In this document: positions 32,148 through 42,699 of the stretch, piece by piece
How the letters are laid out: each line of letters opens with the position of its first letter
Position numbering within the stretch: the stretch's first letter is position 1
Source: Perognathus longimembris pacificus
Taxonomy: Eukaryota; Chordata; Mammalia; Rodentia; Heteromyidae
NCBI RefSeq assembly: GCF_023159225.1
Contig: NC_063181.1
Coordinates: 23,958,073-24,022,072 of the forward strand
Direction of reading: 5' to 3'
Length of the DNA stretch: 64,000 bases
The notes under the pieces: model-generated
Database searches by the model: none
What the model was told of the DNA's origin: nothing
The model's input: only the letters and a program-made list of their open reading frames with translations
Program-made: the position numbers and the translations under genes

Positions 32148-32395
32148 TATGGTTGTTCTTAATGCTTACCAGTCCCTACAGCAAGTTACAGGAAGGCTGC
32201 AGGCACATCATTCATTGGATAATGCTCTTGTAGGATCTGACTCAAGCCTGTCTATATGGATGCCTTTGCTCCTCTATATAAGACTTAATATATCTCATCA
32301 CCTTCTAGACTATCCCTGAAAAAATGAATTGGTTTATAATCCTCCTAAGACATTTGGCCTTTCCCTATCTTTTATATCTTCCAATGATAATCATC
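32148..32395. other. Short unassigned interval
   Basis: No feature seen before the polypyrimidine tract starts. Confidence 0.4.
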
Positions 32396-33052
32396 CCTTC
32401 CCTTCCCTTCCCTTCCTTTCCCTTCCCTTCCCTTCCCTTCCTTCCCTTCCCTTCCCTTCCCTTCCCTTCCCTTCCCTTCCCTTCCCTTCCCTTCCCTTCC
32501 CTTCCCTTCCCTTCCCTTCCCTTCCCTTCTCCCTTCCCTTCCCTTCCCTTCCCTTCTCCCTTCCCTTCTCCCTTCCCTTCTCCCTTCCCTTCTCCCTTCC
32601 CTTCCCTTCCCTTCCCTTCCCTTCCCTTCCCTTCCCTTCCCTTCCCTTCTCCCTTCCCTTCCCTTCCCTTCCCTTCTCCCTTCCCTTCCCTTCCCTTCCC
32701 TTCCCTTCCCTTCCCTTCCCTTCCCTTCCCTTCCCTTCCCTTCCCTTCCCTTCCCTTCCCTTCCCTTCCCTTCCCTTCCCTTCCCTTCCCTTCCCTTCCC
32801 TTCCCTTCCCTTCCCTTCCCTTCCCTGCCCTGCCCTGCCCTGCCCTGCCCTGCCCTGCCCTGCCCTGTCCTGCCCTGCCCTGCCCTGCCTTCCCCTCCCT
32901 TCCCTTTCTATCCTCTCTCCCTCCCTACCTCTCCCTTCCTTTTTTTCCTTTGTCCCTCCCCCTCCCTCCCTCTCTCCTTCCCTCCTTCCTTCCTACCTTC
33001 CCTCCTTCCTTCCTTCTTTCTTTCTTCCCTCCCCTTCCTTTCCTTTTTGGTT
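32396..33052. repeat. Polypyrimidine minisatellite, (TTCCC)n with (TGCCC)n block
   Basis: About 650 bp that is nearly all C and T on the plus strand. The bulk is the pentamer TTCCC, with regularly interspersed TTCTCCC heptamers (about 32527-32680), a (TGCCC)n block at 32824-32888, then irregular TCCC/TTCC. Because the unit is 5 bases, three frames give the same P-F-P-S-L peptide; the 271- and 250-codon frames here are artefacts. It abuts the tail side of the ID fragment at 33062. Confidence 0.96.
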
Positions 33053-33061
33053 ATTTTTTTT

Positions 33062-33140
33062 ACAGGACCAGGGTGTTTTGAACTCAAGCCCTCACATTTT
33101 CTAGGCAAACTCTATGATCCACTGGGACCGCATACCTAGC
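33062..33140 (-). mobile_element. ID-like monomer fragment
   Basis: Reverse ID unit: accagggtgttttgaactcaagcc, tttctaggcaaactctatgatcc, then cgcatacctagcc. The polypyrimidine tract lies where its A-rich tail should be. Confidence 0.65.
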
Positions 33141-33500
33141 CTCCTCTTCTTCTATCTTTCCTGGCAAATCCATAATGCTTGTCTTTCCTCTGCATTTGCC
33201 TGAAAGGTTACAGGGTTCTTCAGATTCCAGCCCACCAAGCAGACCTTCTTGACTACCACAACCCAGAATATCAGAGCCATTACCTGATTGCACCTTAGCT
33301 AGGATTTTGAGCATTGACCACATTGTGCTCTATCACAGCTATTCCTTGGTTCCAAAGCATGCATGTGTGTATGCGTGTATGTGTGTATGTTTAATCCTTA
33401 GTTGAGCTTCACACACAACAGAACTCCACTGAGTGAAAAGAACAGTTTACATTCCATGTTGAAGATAGGTTTAGTCTGCCTCTTCCTGAATACTAGGTTT
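33141..33500. other. No recognisable gene; short TG-rich block
   Basis: Contains an interrupted tgtgtatgcgtgtatgtgtg stretch near 33365-33392. Otherwise unassigned. Confidence 0.45.
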
Positions 33501-33513
33501 AAAAAGTGACTGA

Positions 33514-34059
33514 ACCCAGCCATACCACTCCTAGGCATCTATCCTAAACAGCAAAACCCAAGATATCAAAAAGACATTTGTACTTCCATGTTTATCGCGG
33601 CACAATTCACAATAGCCAAAAATATGGAAACAACCCAGATGCCCCTCCACAGACGAATGGATCCAAAAAATATGGTACTTATACACAATGGAATACTACA
33701 TAGTGATTAGGAATAGTGAAATATTGTTATTCGCAAGGAAATGGTCAGAACTCGAACAAATAATGTTGAGTGAGACAAGCCTAGAACACAGAAAACAAAG
33801 GGGCATGATCTCCCTGATATATGACTGTTAACAAAGGGAGACAGAGAGACAGTAGAGACCAAGTCTGTGAATACTGTATATGTTCTTGATACATTGTATA
33901 TTGCATATATGTCTACCTGACCTAGACAAGGGATAGAAAAACAGGTCGTAAGATATCACAAGAAATGTACACACTGCCCTACTATGTAACTGCACCCTCT
34001 TTGCACAACACCTTGTAAAAAAATTTATGTTCAATTAATAAAAAAATTAAAATAAAAAT
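33514..34059 (+). mobile_element. 5'-truncated L1 with ORF2 tail
   Basis: The first about 200 bp read, in one frame, as the end of L1 ORF2: a stretch like IPLLGIYPKQQNPRYQKDI, then FIAAQFTIAK, after which the frame drifts. A 3' UTR follows, ending in AATAAAAAAATTAAAATAAA. A perfect 13-bp duplication, aaaaagtgactga (33501-33513 and 34060-34072), marks target-primed insertion. The ORF2 remnant lacks the endonuclease and reverse transcriptase, so it is inert. Confidence 0.93.
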
Positions 34060-34072
34060 AAAAAGTGACTGA

Positions 34073-35431
34073 GGTGGGCAAGATCATGGCTTTACCTACT
34101 GGTCAGTCCACAAGCTAGACAGAAGCAATTCAAAGGAAAAGAACAGTTGCTTGTAGAAATTGCAACAAGCAAACATGTTGCATGTGTACAGGGTATGGGC
34201 TGTGAACACAAAGAGCTTTTACTTTCCTTCAGTGAGCACCCAGTTGGTTTGGGGGAGATAAATATTATAATCCAGTATAATAAAGGCCATGCTAGAGATA
34301 AGGCTGGTTAATTGAGGGTTCTGGGGGCTTCAGAAAGGCAGATTCAAGGTCACCAAAGAGGGGATACAATTTGCAGTTTGAGAAGCAGATGGAATGTGAG
34401 GTCTGGGACGGGGAGGAGGGGAAAAAGGGTTGGTTCCCAGCAAAGAAGAGAATAAATGTGGATGGAGACTCAGAGGCAATACAGGTAGGAGTGAAGATTG
34501 TGTGAGGAAGCCTGACAGAAACAGAAGTACAGTTTTATTGGAGGATCATGTTGTGAAAGACTGTCTTTTCCTTCTTTCTAAATCACATGGGCTTGGGGAG
34601 GCCTTTAAAACAGTTTAATCCAGTGAGGGTTGCCATAAAGTTTATTCTGTAGAAAATGAAAGAAGGAGTTGGCTACAGACAAATCACATGAAGGTTCCCT
34701 TGAGACCTCCAAGGATCTATTGATTTGGTTATCCTTGGTGTCTTGGGTTGAGGAATAAAGGAAATTTACAGCCTATTTGGCGGAGACAGATGCACGTGTG
34801 GTGACCTCTGTCTTTCCAAGTGGCTTCTCATTCCCTGGGGTAAAGCAGAAATGTAGGGAGTCTTAAGCTCTTGTGGTCCCCCTCCAAGTGACCACAGCTT
34901 GGCCTACCCTCAGGTAACAAGCTCAGCAAGATCAATTCACCTAAGCTGGCACCTAAGCTGGTTGGACTCTACAAAGCTGGTTGCGGGCTCTCTGTCCTAG
35001 GGGTGGGACTTTCTGTCCAAGTTTCTGGACAGTTGCCTCAAGGCAGTCTATTAAAGAGCAAGGAAAGAATGTTTTCCGCTGAGAACCTGTCTCGACACCC
35101 TGAAGATCCTGTTTCCTTGGCGTTAGGAGGAGGGGATGTCAGTCTGCTGAGCTTCGGGGCATCTGATTTCAGAGCCATCTGTTTTAATCAGGCATTTTGC
35201 TGATTTATGAAGAAGAGGAAGATGTCGGGGAGGATGGGTAGAGACTGTAGTCAAGTCTCCTAATTAGAGAGAATTAGTGTGCAACTGCCCGAGGCCCAGG
35301 CACTGACATGTTTGTGTTAGTCAATGTCATCGTTGTTTTCCTTTAATTGCTTTTCAGCTGAAAGTTTCGAAGCTGAAGCCCCTTGTTAGTGTTTTTAAAA
35401 CTTTTAACAATTTTTATTTTGGGAACTTCCA

Positions 35432-35435
<4 letters not shown>
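34073..35435. other. No recognisable gene; small tandem duplication
   Basis: About 1.36 kb unassigned. Around 34950-34973 a 12-base unit cacctaagctgg is repeated directly. A 29-base T run follows at about 35434-35462 and may be the tail of a lost element. Confidence 0.45.
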
Positions 35436-35462
<27 letters not shown>

Positions 35463-35496
35463 ACATGAAAGTTGGTGGATCTTTTATTATTGTTAT

Positions 35497-35778
35497 CTTT
35501 TTATTCAATACTGGGCTTTGAACTTGATCCATCCTTGCATTTGCTAGGCAAGTGCTTTACAGTTGGAGCCATACCCTCAATTCTTTTGCTTTAGTTGTTG
35601 TTTAGGTCTTGTCCTTTTTGCCAAGGCTGGCCTTAGTTTGGGGTTCTCCTCCCCAAGATTCCTTTATTAGCTGGGATTACAGGTTTGCACCTAATGCCTA
35701 CTTTGTCTTTTCAGAGAGGTTCTTCTCTAATCCTCCTATCTCTTCTGGTATTATAGTTGTGAGCCACTGTACCCAGCT
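35497..35778 (-). mobile_element. Old B1-ID SINE with duplicated B1 end
   Basis: Reverse ID half (caatactgggctttgaac, gctaggcaagtgctttacag), then B1 (ttgccaaggctggcc...tagctgggattacagg), then a second B1-like end (tcctcctatctcttctggtattatagttgtgagccactgtacccagc). Either two insertions or an Alu-like dimer. Confidence 0.72.
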
Positions 35779-35837
35779 TTATACTTTTTGTGCATGTGCC
35801 ACTTCTCTGCCTGATAAAAATTGTTAACAGTTTTATA

Positions 35838-35965
35838 ATACTTAGTATGTTCCAGGAATTGTTCTACATGCCATATATGAAAATTAAGTTCTACCTGTAA
35901 GCAACTAGAGTAGGTCCTGTTATTACCACCCTAATATGTGTTAGGAAGCTTCAGTAGAGAAAGGA
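35838..35965 (+). mobile_element. MIR fragment
   Basis: The order tacttagtatgttccaggaattgttctacatgcc, gagtaggtcctgttattacc matches the MIR core ('ctatgtgccaggcactgttctaagcgc...gaggtaggtactattatta'). Confidence 0.55.
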
Positions 35966-36122
35966 ACCCAAAATGTTTGGTACCAGAAGTATTTCCAACT
36001 TCAGATTTTGCAGTATTTTCATTTACAAATGAGGCCTGGAGGGGATAGTTCCCAAGCCTAAGCATGAAATTCATTTCTACTTCACACTATCTATCCATCG
36101 CTTGAAGGTGATTTGGTGCAGT

Positions 36123-36336
36123 TTTTTTTTTTTTTTTTTTTTTTTGCCAGTCCTGGGCCTTGGACTCAGGGCCTGAGCACTGTCCCTGGCTTCTTTTTGC
36201 TCAAGCCTAGCACTCTGCCACTTGAGCCACAGCGCCACTTCTGGCCGTTTTCTGTATACGTGGTGCTGGGGAATCGAACCCAGGGCTTCATGTATACGAG
36301 GCAAGCACTCTTGCCACTAGGCCATATCCCCAGCCC
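36123..36336 (-). mobile_element. Dimeric ID-like SINE
   Basis: Complete, with a 25-base T run as tail and the head end taggccatatccccagccc. Flanked by ttggtgcagt (36113-36122 and 36337-36346). Intermediate sub-type with GGGCCTTGG but the older CTTTTTGCTC. Confidence 0.94.
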
Positions 36337-36346
36337 TTGGTGCAGT

Positions 36347-36660
36347 ATTTTTAGTGTGTCTGTGTTTTTTGTTTTTTACCACAGGAAGTCAGGAGACAAT
36401 GTTCCCACTTGTGGCATAGCATCAGCACTCCAAAAGGTTTGGAATCTGGAGCATTTTGAATGTTCAGATGAGGGACGCTTATCTTGTAATGATACTAGGC
36501 ATGGCACACCTGAGATTTGAACCTGGGCAGTCTCTGTTCCCAGTGTATGCACAAAACACTCCATCATATTGCCTTTCTTCCAAAAAAGCTTATGTTTGCT
36601 TCTGGGTAGAAAAGATGATGTCAAAGCCATTTTTTTCCAAAAGAAAAAAATAATCTCTGT
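36347..36660. other. No recognisable gene or repeat
   Basis: About 310 bp, unassigned. Short frames here run in from the SINE and have no meaning. Confidence 0.45.
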
Positions 36661-36661
36661 A

Positions 36662-37082
36662 TATTTAATACTGGGAATTCAACCAGTGTCCTGTGCATGC
36701 CAGGCAAGAGCTCTGCCACTTGAGTTATGCTCCTAGTCCTTTTAATTTTGATTTTAGTATTGAGATAGGATCTTCTTAGTTTTTCCTGGCCTAGTTTTGA
36801 ACTCATGATCCCCTTGTCATAGCCTTCTTTTTTTTGGCCAGTCCTGGGGCTTGGACTCAGGGCCTGAGCACTGTCCCTGGCTTCTTTTTGCTCAAGGCTA
36901 GCACTCTGCCACTTGAGCCACAGCGCCACTTCTGGCTGTTTTCTGTATATGTGGTGCTGGGGAATTGAACCCAGGGCCTCATGTATATGAGGCAAGCACT
37001 CTTGCCACTAGGCCATATCCCCAGCCCACTGTCATAGCCTTCTGATTCGCTGGCATTTCAGGCGTGCTCAGCCATACCCAGC
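36662..37082 (-). mobile_element. Old B1-ID SINE split by a younger SINE
   Basis: The host occupies 36662-36828 and 37044-37082: reverse ID half (ctgggaattcaaccagtgtcc, caggcaagagctctgccacttgag), then B1 (tttttcctggcctagttttgaactc), and after the insertion the B1 end (tttcaggcgtgctcagccatacccagc). Confidence 0.85.
36829..37029 (-). mobile_element. Dimeric ID-like SINE nested in an older SINE
   Basis: Complete. Perfect 14-bp duplication of host sequence tgtcatagccttct (36815-36828 and 37030-37043). Older tail-side variant GGGGCTTGG. Confidence 0.95.
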
Positions 37083-37990
37083 AAGTTTCAATGTTAGCAC
37101 TAACTTGGGCAATCTGTGTGGCCTCCTACTGGTTACTCAGGTATTCAAAATCAATTCCTTACACATAAAACAATCCCAGCTTTACAGTTCCTTGATACTG
37201 TAACACATAACCTAACAGTGGAAAGGAATGGTTTGGGTTGAGTATGGGAAAGAGATAGAATTAAGGGTTACACAAATTTGCTGGAAGGTGTGGAGAGTAA
37301 GACTGAATGGGCTCCAAAAAACATCTCTTTCAGCTTGAAAAGATTCACTGGTGTGTTTTCCTTATTTTTCTGGCTTCCTTTGGATGTGTTATTTACATAG
37401 AATTATGTGAGTTCCTCTTCCCCTCCCAGATTATAAATTACTACCATGGGGAATTTTGTCACTGTTTCCTGTTGGCACAAGCATAATCCTCACAGTCAGG
37501 GAAACAAAGGTTATGGAGTTTGCATTTTCTTCAGCTCTTAGTTATTTATTTATTTATTTTCTTGATTGAACTTAAATCCCCCTCCTTCACATGACCTCAT
37601 TAGTTTGATGCTAATGGTATTTAAACCAGTAGTTATTCTCTTAATTTTGCACCTAGTCTGTAATATTTCTCTTTTGTCTTTGATAATACAGCACACCACT
37701 AAAACAATATGGGAATCTGGCCCATCATTTTCATGGCAAAGATGCATGTTCTGTTGTATTGTATTCTGTATCTTCTTTGAAAACTTTGTACTGTCAAATG
37801 TTCCTTTTCTTTACTTTTTTCTTTACTTTTTACACTTTACAAGTGTTAGCTTTTCTTTACTATTCATTTAAACATCTAGGAACAGGGTATACTTTAAGCA
37901 TGTGTAAAACATTTAATCATCTGGGCCTTGTTCGCCAGTAGTAGAAAGCTTGAAACATGTTTCTTTCTTTCTTTCTTTTTTTGACCTGTA
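37083..37990. other. No recognisable gene; (TTTC)n at the end
   Basis: About 900 bp unassigned, ending with a (TTTC)n stretch at 37960-37982 just before the LTR-like element. Opposed frames at 37550-37941 have no domain. Confidence 0.5.
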
Positions 37991-37995
37991 TAGAC

Positions 37996-38402
37996 TGCCA
38001 GTTTGGTTCTGTTAAAGGAAACATAGAGGCCAGTTAAATTTAACAAAATTTACTTAAGCATGAAACAGGCTCTAGGAGCTGGCTCCATTCCAGACCAAAG
38101 ATGGTTCCGAGTTCTTTGCCCTCCCACCCTTCCCCCACCTACACACATATACAGGTTATATTTATAGCCAGAGAAAAAGGAAATAACATAAAGAAACAAG
38201 CTCATTGGCTTCTGGCAGCATGGTGTGATCAGTTGATAGCTGGAGATTGGAAGAAGTTTATTGCTGTGATTGGCTGGAACTCAGTTGCTTGGTTACAAGA
38301 GTCTACTCTTAAGATAGGTTACAATTTGTTGCCACATTCAGCTAGGTTGCAGTTTTCTATGTAAGGAGGTTGGGTGGGGCCAAATTTTGTTACCCAAGTA
38401 CA
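37996..38402 (-). mobile_element. LTR-like element
   Basis: Read on the minus strand: CCAAT boxes (ATTGG at about 38272 and 38204 in the given strand), a TATA-like tatatttata (about 38157-38166) and a poly(A)-like AGTAAA near 38050 come in promoter-to-polyadenylation order. Tentative ends TGCCAG and GTACA with flanks tagac/gagac (4 of 5). No internal viral sequence. Class uncertain (5-bp duplication would fit ERVL). Confidence 0.45.
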
Positions 38403-38407
38403 GAGAC

Positions 38408-39082
38408 AGGTTTAGGCCAAATTTATTTCAATTTCACAGTAGTAAATTAAACCTCTTTTCCATTGTCGATTTGATATTAGACCATGGAAGAAATGAAGTA
38501 GGCATAGGGTAAGTTTTAGTAAATGAAATGAACAGTGTATTTTATTCTGTAAATCAATGTGACTAAAAATGAAAGCATTTTGCCCTTATACTTTATACTC
38601 TGGGGCACATTAGAAGAAAAAGGGCTATCTTTTCTGTATAGCTTTTTCTTTCTGCCCTGAAGGATCAGTGGGCAGACTTTAGGTCACTGTGTTTCAGCTA
38701 GAACTGCCACTAAACACTTTTGTAGATTTAGAATAGATCATGGTGGGTATGTGTTCAGCATCAGTGCATTTTTACATGGTTGTGTGCTATAAATGTTTAG
38801 GAAATATTTTTTCTTCGTCCAGATCTTTGCTTGTATTTAGTAATTTCCCTAAAATCCTGACTGGCCTTGAACCTCCCAGATAACTTTAAAACTTGGACTT
38901 AACTAAGAGATGAAATCAATATTTCGAAAAATATGACAGGAAAAAAAGTGAAAAAATATTAATTTATAAAGCCAGGAGCTCACAAAGGTTGGACAAGACT
39001 CCCGATGGGAATAGAGCCAGGGGAACTTTCAGTGAATGCAACGTTTCACTTTTCCTTTGCTACTTTATTATTAAAAACATAT
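38408..39082. other. No recognisable gene or repeat
   Basis: AT-rich, unassigned. Confidence 0.45.
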
Positions 39083-39096
39083 AAAAATGTCATAGT

Positions 39097-39320
39097 AGCT
39101 GGGTGCTGGTGGCTCACACCTGTAATCCTACCTACTCAGGAGGCTGGGATCTGAGGATCCTAGTTCAAATCCAGCCCAGGCAGGAAAGTCCTTTAGACTC
39201 CTATCTCTAATTAATCACCAGAAAACTGGAAATGGCACTGTGGCTCAAGTAGTAGAGTGCTAGCCTTGAGCTGAAGAGCTCAGGGACAGTGCCCAGGCCC
39301 AGGGTTCAAGCCCCATGACT
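39097..39320 (+). mobile_element. B1-ID SINE, full length, well preserved
   Basis: B1 half (ctgggtgctggtggctcacacctgtaatcc), linker (gactcctatctctaattaatcacc), ID half (gcactgtggctcaagtagtagagtgctagcc), and an A-rich end. Flanks aaaaatgtcatagt (39083) and aaaaatgtcctagt (about 39319) form a 14-bp duplication with one mismatch. This is the best reference copy for the family. Confidence 0.93.
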
Positions 39321-40082
39321 GATAAAAAAAAAATGTCCTAGTCTCTTCTAGCATAGCAGTGCTCACTTCCTCAACCAAGATCTTGCTCTGTGGTGAGACA
39401 TGGAATCAGAGACATTCATTCGTTTGTTTCTATTCTGTGGTGTTCCCTTTAGAAACTCAGCATTCATTTCCTATTTCTTCTCTCACACTTACAGATCTTG
39501 ACTTACACAATTACTGTTATAAAGTTTGTAAATTGTCTTATTGGACCATTTGTGGTCCAGGCTCTGTGTTGGGCTCAGTAGATACAAGGAAGCATAGCTT
39601 CTTCTCCAAGAAAAGCTCCAAAGATACAGCTCAAGATATACAGCACAGAGTGCCAGGTGTTAGTGTAGTTTCCATTGGGAACTAGGACACATAGAAGCCA
39701 TGTGCTTGAGAGAGTTAGTATCCCGGCTTTTTCTCTCACAGTGCAAGAGTCACATGATGAGGGAGCATTGTCCTATGCTCTGTCAACCTGTGCCCTCCAA
39801 ACATGGCGGTGTATTCTAGATCTGGGATCAGGGCACTCTAATTGCTCTGAAAGCATCTCAGTGGTGTTGAGAGAAAATACCTGGAAAATGCTTGGATGTC
39901 AGATCAAGAAGTCACAGAGTATGTTGCTAATAAATATCATCGCAGTTTTAGAGAACACTAGAATCTTAGATCGTATCATTGATTTGTTTCAAAGCCAAAG
40001 ATTGGGGTGATGGAAGTGTCTTAGCTCCTAGGTGTTGGGAAGGCCAGTAAAGTGGCAGACAGAATTTACTTCAAAGATGATC
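39321..40082. other. No recognisable gene; possible old repeat
   Basis: The part at 39540-39610 (ggctctgtgttgggctcagtagatacaagg) resembles ancient 'gccaggcactgtgctaggtgctgg' repeats. Frames at 39359-40010 have no recognisable domain. Confidence 0.4.
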
Positions 40083-40285
40083 AGGGGTGCTGGTGACTCA
40101 CATTTGTAATCCTGGCTAGTCAGGAGCCTGAGATCAGAGGATCTTGGTTAGAAGCCAGCCAGGCAGGAAAGTCCTTGAGACTTTGATGTTCACTTAACCA
40201 CCAAAGGTAGAAGTGGAGCTATGGCTCAAGTGGTAGAGGCTGGCACCAAAAAAAAAAAATAAAAAAAAGAAAAAGAAAAAGATTA
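40083..40285 (+). mobile_element. B1-ID SINE with deleted ID half
   Basis: B1 half (gggtgctggtgactcacatttgtaatcctgg), linker (gagactttgatgttcacttaacc), then only the first part of the ID half (gtggagctatggctcaagtggtagagg) joined directly to ctggcacc and an A/AAAAAG tail. Confidence 0.83.
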
Positions 40286-40591
40286 TCTTGGCTGAGGTGA
40301 AGGTTGCTTAGATCAATTGAGAAACCTAGGGAAACTAAGAATTATTCGTTTAGCTAGAGAGAAACCTGATTCCTAGCACTGTGACTTATTGTTCAGAAAG
40401 CCTTAGAGGCTCAGTATTTCTTCTGAACATAGCAGCTGCTCTCAGCAAAACCCCAAATGAGTGGAAATGAGAGGCCTAATTTAACTAAATTTTCTAATGA
40501 ATTAAAAATTAAAAAATTTTTTTTGCTAAGATAAACTCTTTAAATAAAAAAGAAAGGGAACAAGAAACCCTTCTACTTTCTTCCTGCTCTT
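40286..40591. other. AT-rich unassigned interval
   Basis: About 300 bp, no feature seen apart from an A/T-rich block at 40495-40550. Confidence 0.4.
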
Positions 40592-40597
40592 GTTCAT

Positions 40598-40759
40598 TGT
40601 TGGGATCCAGCCTTTAGACTTGAGGGGGGGGGGGGGGCTTGGGTCCGGAACCAGAGAACTGTAGCCTGCTTCCGCATTCCCCTAGGGCCTGGGGAAAGGG
40701 CGTCAAGCCCCCCCCTCCCCCCCCCCCCCCTTGTCAAGTCTAAAGGCTGGATCCCAACA
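40598..40759. mobile_element. 162-bp palindromic element with 6-bp target duplication
   Basis: Begins TGTTGGGATCC and ends GGATCCCAACA. The terminal inverted repeat is perfect for 26 bp (40598-40623 against 40734-40759), then each arm carries a run of exactly 14 G (40624-40637) or 14 C (40717-40730), the right arm with three extra bases (ttg) before it. A central part of about 70 bp contains ttcccctagggcctggggaa, itself nearly palindromic. GTTCAT flanks both sides (40592-40597 and 40760-40765). TG...CA ends with a 6-bp duplication fit retroviral-type integration (ERV2/IAP-like LTRs often start TGTTGGGA), but the arm length and small size fit a MITE or foldback element better. No coding capacity. 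Confidence 0.8.
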
Positions 40760-40765
40760 GTTCAT

Positions 40766-42080
40766 GAAAATATGTCTTTAATATACTGCCACAAATATAC
40801 CCTTAAACTCTTGTTTTATTTGTTGTTTTGAGTATTTCCCCTGGTTCATTCAATTTTGGTGTTAATTCTCACGGTAAAATGTTTGACAGCATAGCTCTAG
40901 GAGATGCAGATTATTTTCTGTAACTTTAAACAACAAAATAAACATGGATTATATACTTAGGCGGTGTGAAGGTTCTGGTTAGTGAAATTAAAGCTTCCCA
41001 GAACTGTAGGATACAGGCTGTTTTTATTACACATGACAAACACAAGAAAACAAGTGGTGCTATTTTGGAACAAAATGTTGCCACCAAAAAGAAAGAAAAT
41101 AAGACAAGAAAGGAAATGTAAACCACTACTTAATAATACCGTGAGAGTTGTCAGATGGAGTTAGCAATGGGCAATCATTGAAAGTTGTTCAGAATCCATA
41201 TCTTTTTCAGGGCTCCACTGGGAAGTGATGGCCATGGGAGGCTATTCTATGATATTTCTCTGCCTTTTTTGTGTGTCTCTAATTGTAGGAACCCCATAAA
41301 AGGCTATATGACCTTTGCAACTTGCTAAGTGATCAGTGGAAGTTATTTGTATTACTGTATCTATAGACTCCATGATTACACAGCCTGGAACATGAGAAAG
41401 TGTTTTCATTCCTTGGATTAAATCAATAGAGGTGAAATTATTCCTGTCAGAAGACTTCGCATAGTCATCTATCACATGAGTAGCTTGACAAGTCAGGATT
41501 TACCTTGATTAATTTTGGTCTCAAAGTAAATTTTGGGATTATTTAGATAGAAGTTGGATTAGGTTTACTTTGGGAAATTATTGAAAGACTCATTTGATTG
41601 TGTAAACACAAACAATCAGTAACTATTTAAAGGTATTTAAGGGAGTTTTCTTTGGAAGTTCTGATATACTTGAAAATACTGATAAGCTTTTTTTTTCTCA
41701 GCCAAGTTGTAGAATCATTGACAAAGCTTGCTTTTTGCTATTGCTTTTGGGGAAATTTTAATTGCAAGCTTTATGATGTCAGGACTGAGGGATGGTCTTC
41801 GGATGATCAGTTTTCATAATGTAATATGTGGGTTTCCTCCAAGATTTGTTTCTAAGCTGATTTGAGCATCTGAGAATTCATTATATCATAGGGTAAAAAA
41901 ATCAGTGCTAACAATGGATAGATTTTGAGACTTTAAATAAAAGTTTATTTTATTCTTTATGCATCCATGATGCTATCATATTAATATCTCCAAAGTAGAG
42001 TGTGTTGTGGTGTCTACTTATGCTAAAATATTGTAGTCATAGAGTGATTACTGTGGCTTTGGTGGAAAGGCTCTAGCATT
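40766..42080. other. SINE-free AT-rich stretch
   Basis: About 1.3 kb with no SINE or LTR seen and no supported exon. Confidence 0.5.
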
Positions 42081-42094
42081 TGCCTGATACTTTT

Positions 42095-42300
42095 TTTTTT
42101 TTTTTTTTGGCCAGTCCTGGGCCTTGGACTCAGGGCCTGAGTACTGTCCCTGGCTTCTTCCCGCTCAAGGCTAGCACTCTGCCACTTGAGCCACAGCGCC
42201 GCTTCTGGCCGTTTTCTGCATATGTGGTGCTGGGGAATCGAATCTAGGGCCTCGTGTATCTGAGGCAGGCACTCTTGCCACTAGGCTATATCCCCAGCCC
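42095..42300 (-). mobile_element. Dimeric ID-like SINE, young subfamily
   Basis: Complete. Perfect 14-bp duplication tgcctgatactttt (42081-42094 and 42301-42314). Carries the diagnostic set TTCCCGCTCAAGG, GCCGCTTCTGG, GGCAGGCACTC and AGGCTATATCC, shared only with the copies at 51376 and 55279. Confidence 0.96.
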
Positions 42301-42314
42301 TGCCTGATACTTTT

Positions 42315-42690
42315 AACACTTCATGTCAATCTATTTATTCTGATTACAAGCTAATTGTAGTCTAAGAGGTCAGCTGTGAGTAAATGACTGTTAGCTATCT
42401 AAAAGCATTATTGAACTCTAATGCCATTTATTTCTAGCCATCAACTATAGTTTACATGATTTTACATGCTATTAATACTCTCGCAATTTTAGTAATTCCA
42501 CCTGCATCAGGATTATGTTGGCTTTTGTATTCTGGACTATGATAAGAATTTCCATGTATAATTATCCTTTCCTGGGACAATGTATTCTGTAAATGGTTGT
42601 GGTATATACACTTTAAGTCTAAGGGGTCCTACGTACCTATGTAAATGATATGATTGAGTTGGTTGGGTTTTCCTCATTGTGACACCTGGG
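42315..42690. other. No recognisable gene or repeat
   Basis: AT-rich, unassigned. Confidence 0.45.
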
Positions 42691-42699
42691 AAAATCCAT

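Noticed and set aside
32324..33139. 271- and 250-codon frames encoding P-F-P-S-L repeats
   Set aside because: Pure product of a pentanucleotide array, open in more than one frame with the same peptide; no flanking gene structure.
36077..36995. Recurrent frames containing ALWLKWQSASLEQKEARDS-like peptides (also near 45543-45935, 51428-51643 and 62274-62555)
   Set aside because: These are translations of the ID-like SINE body in different copies, not a protein family.
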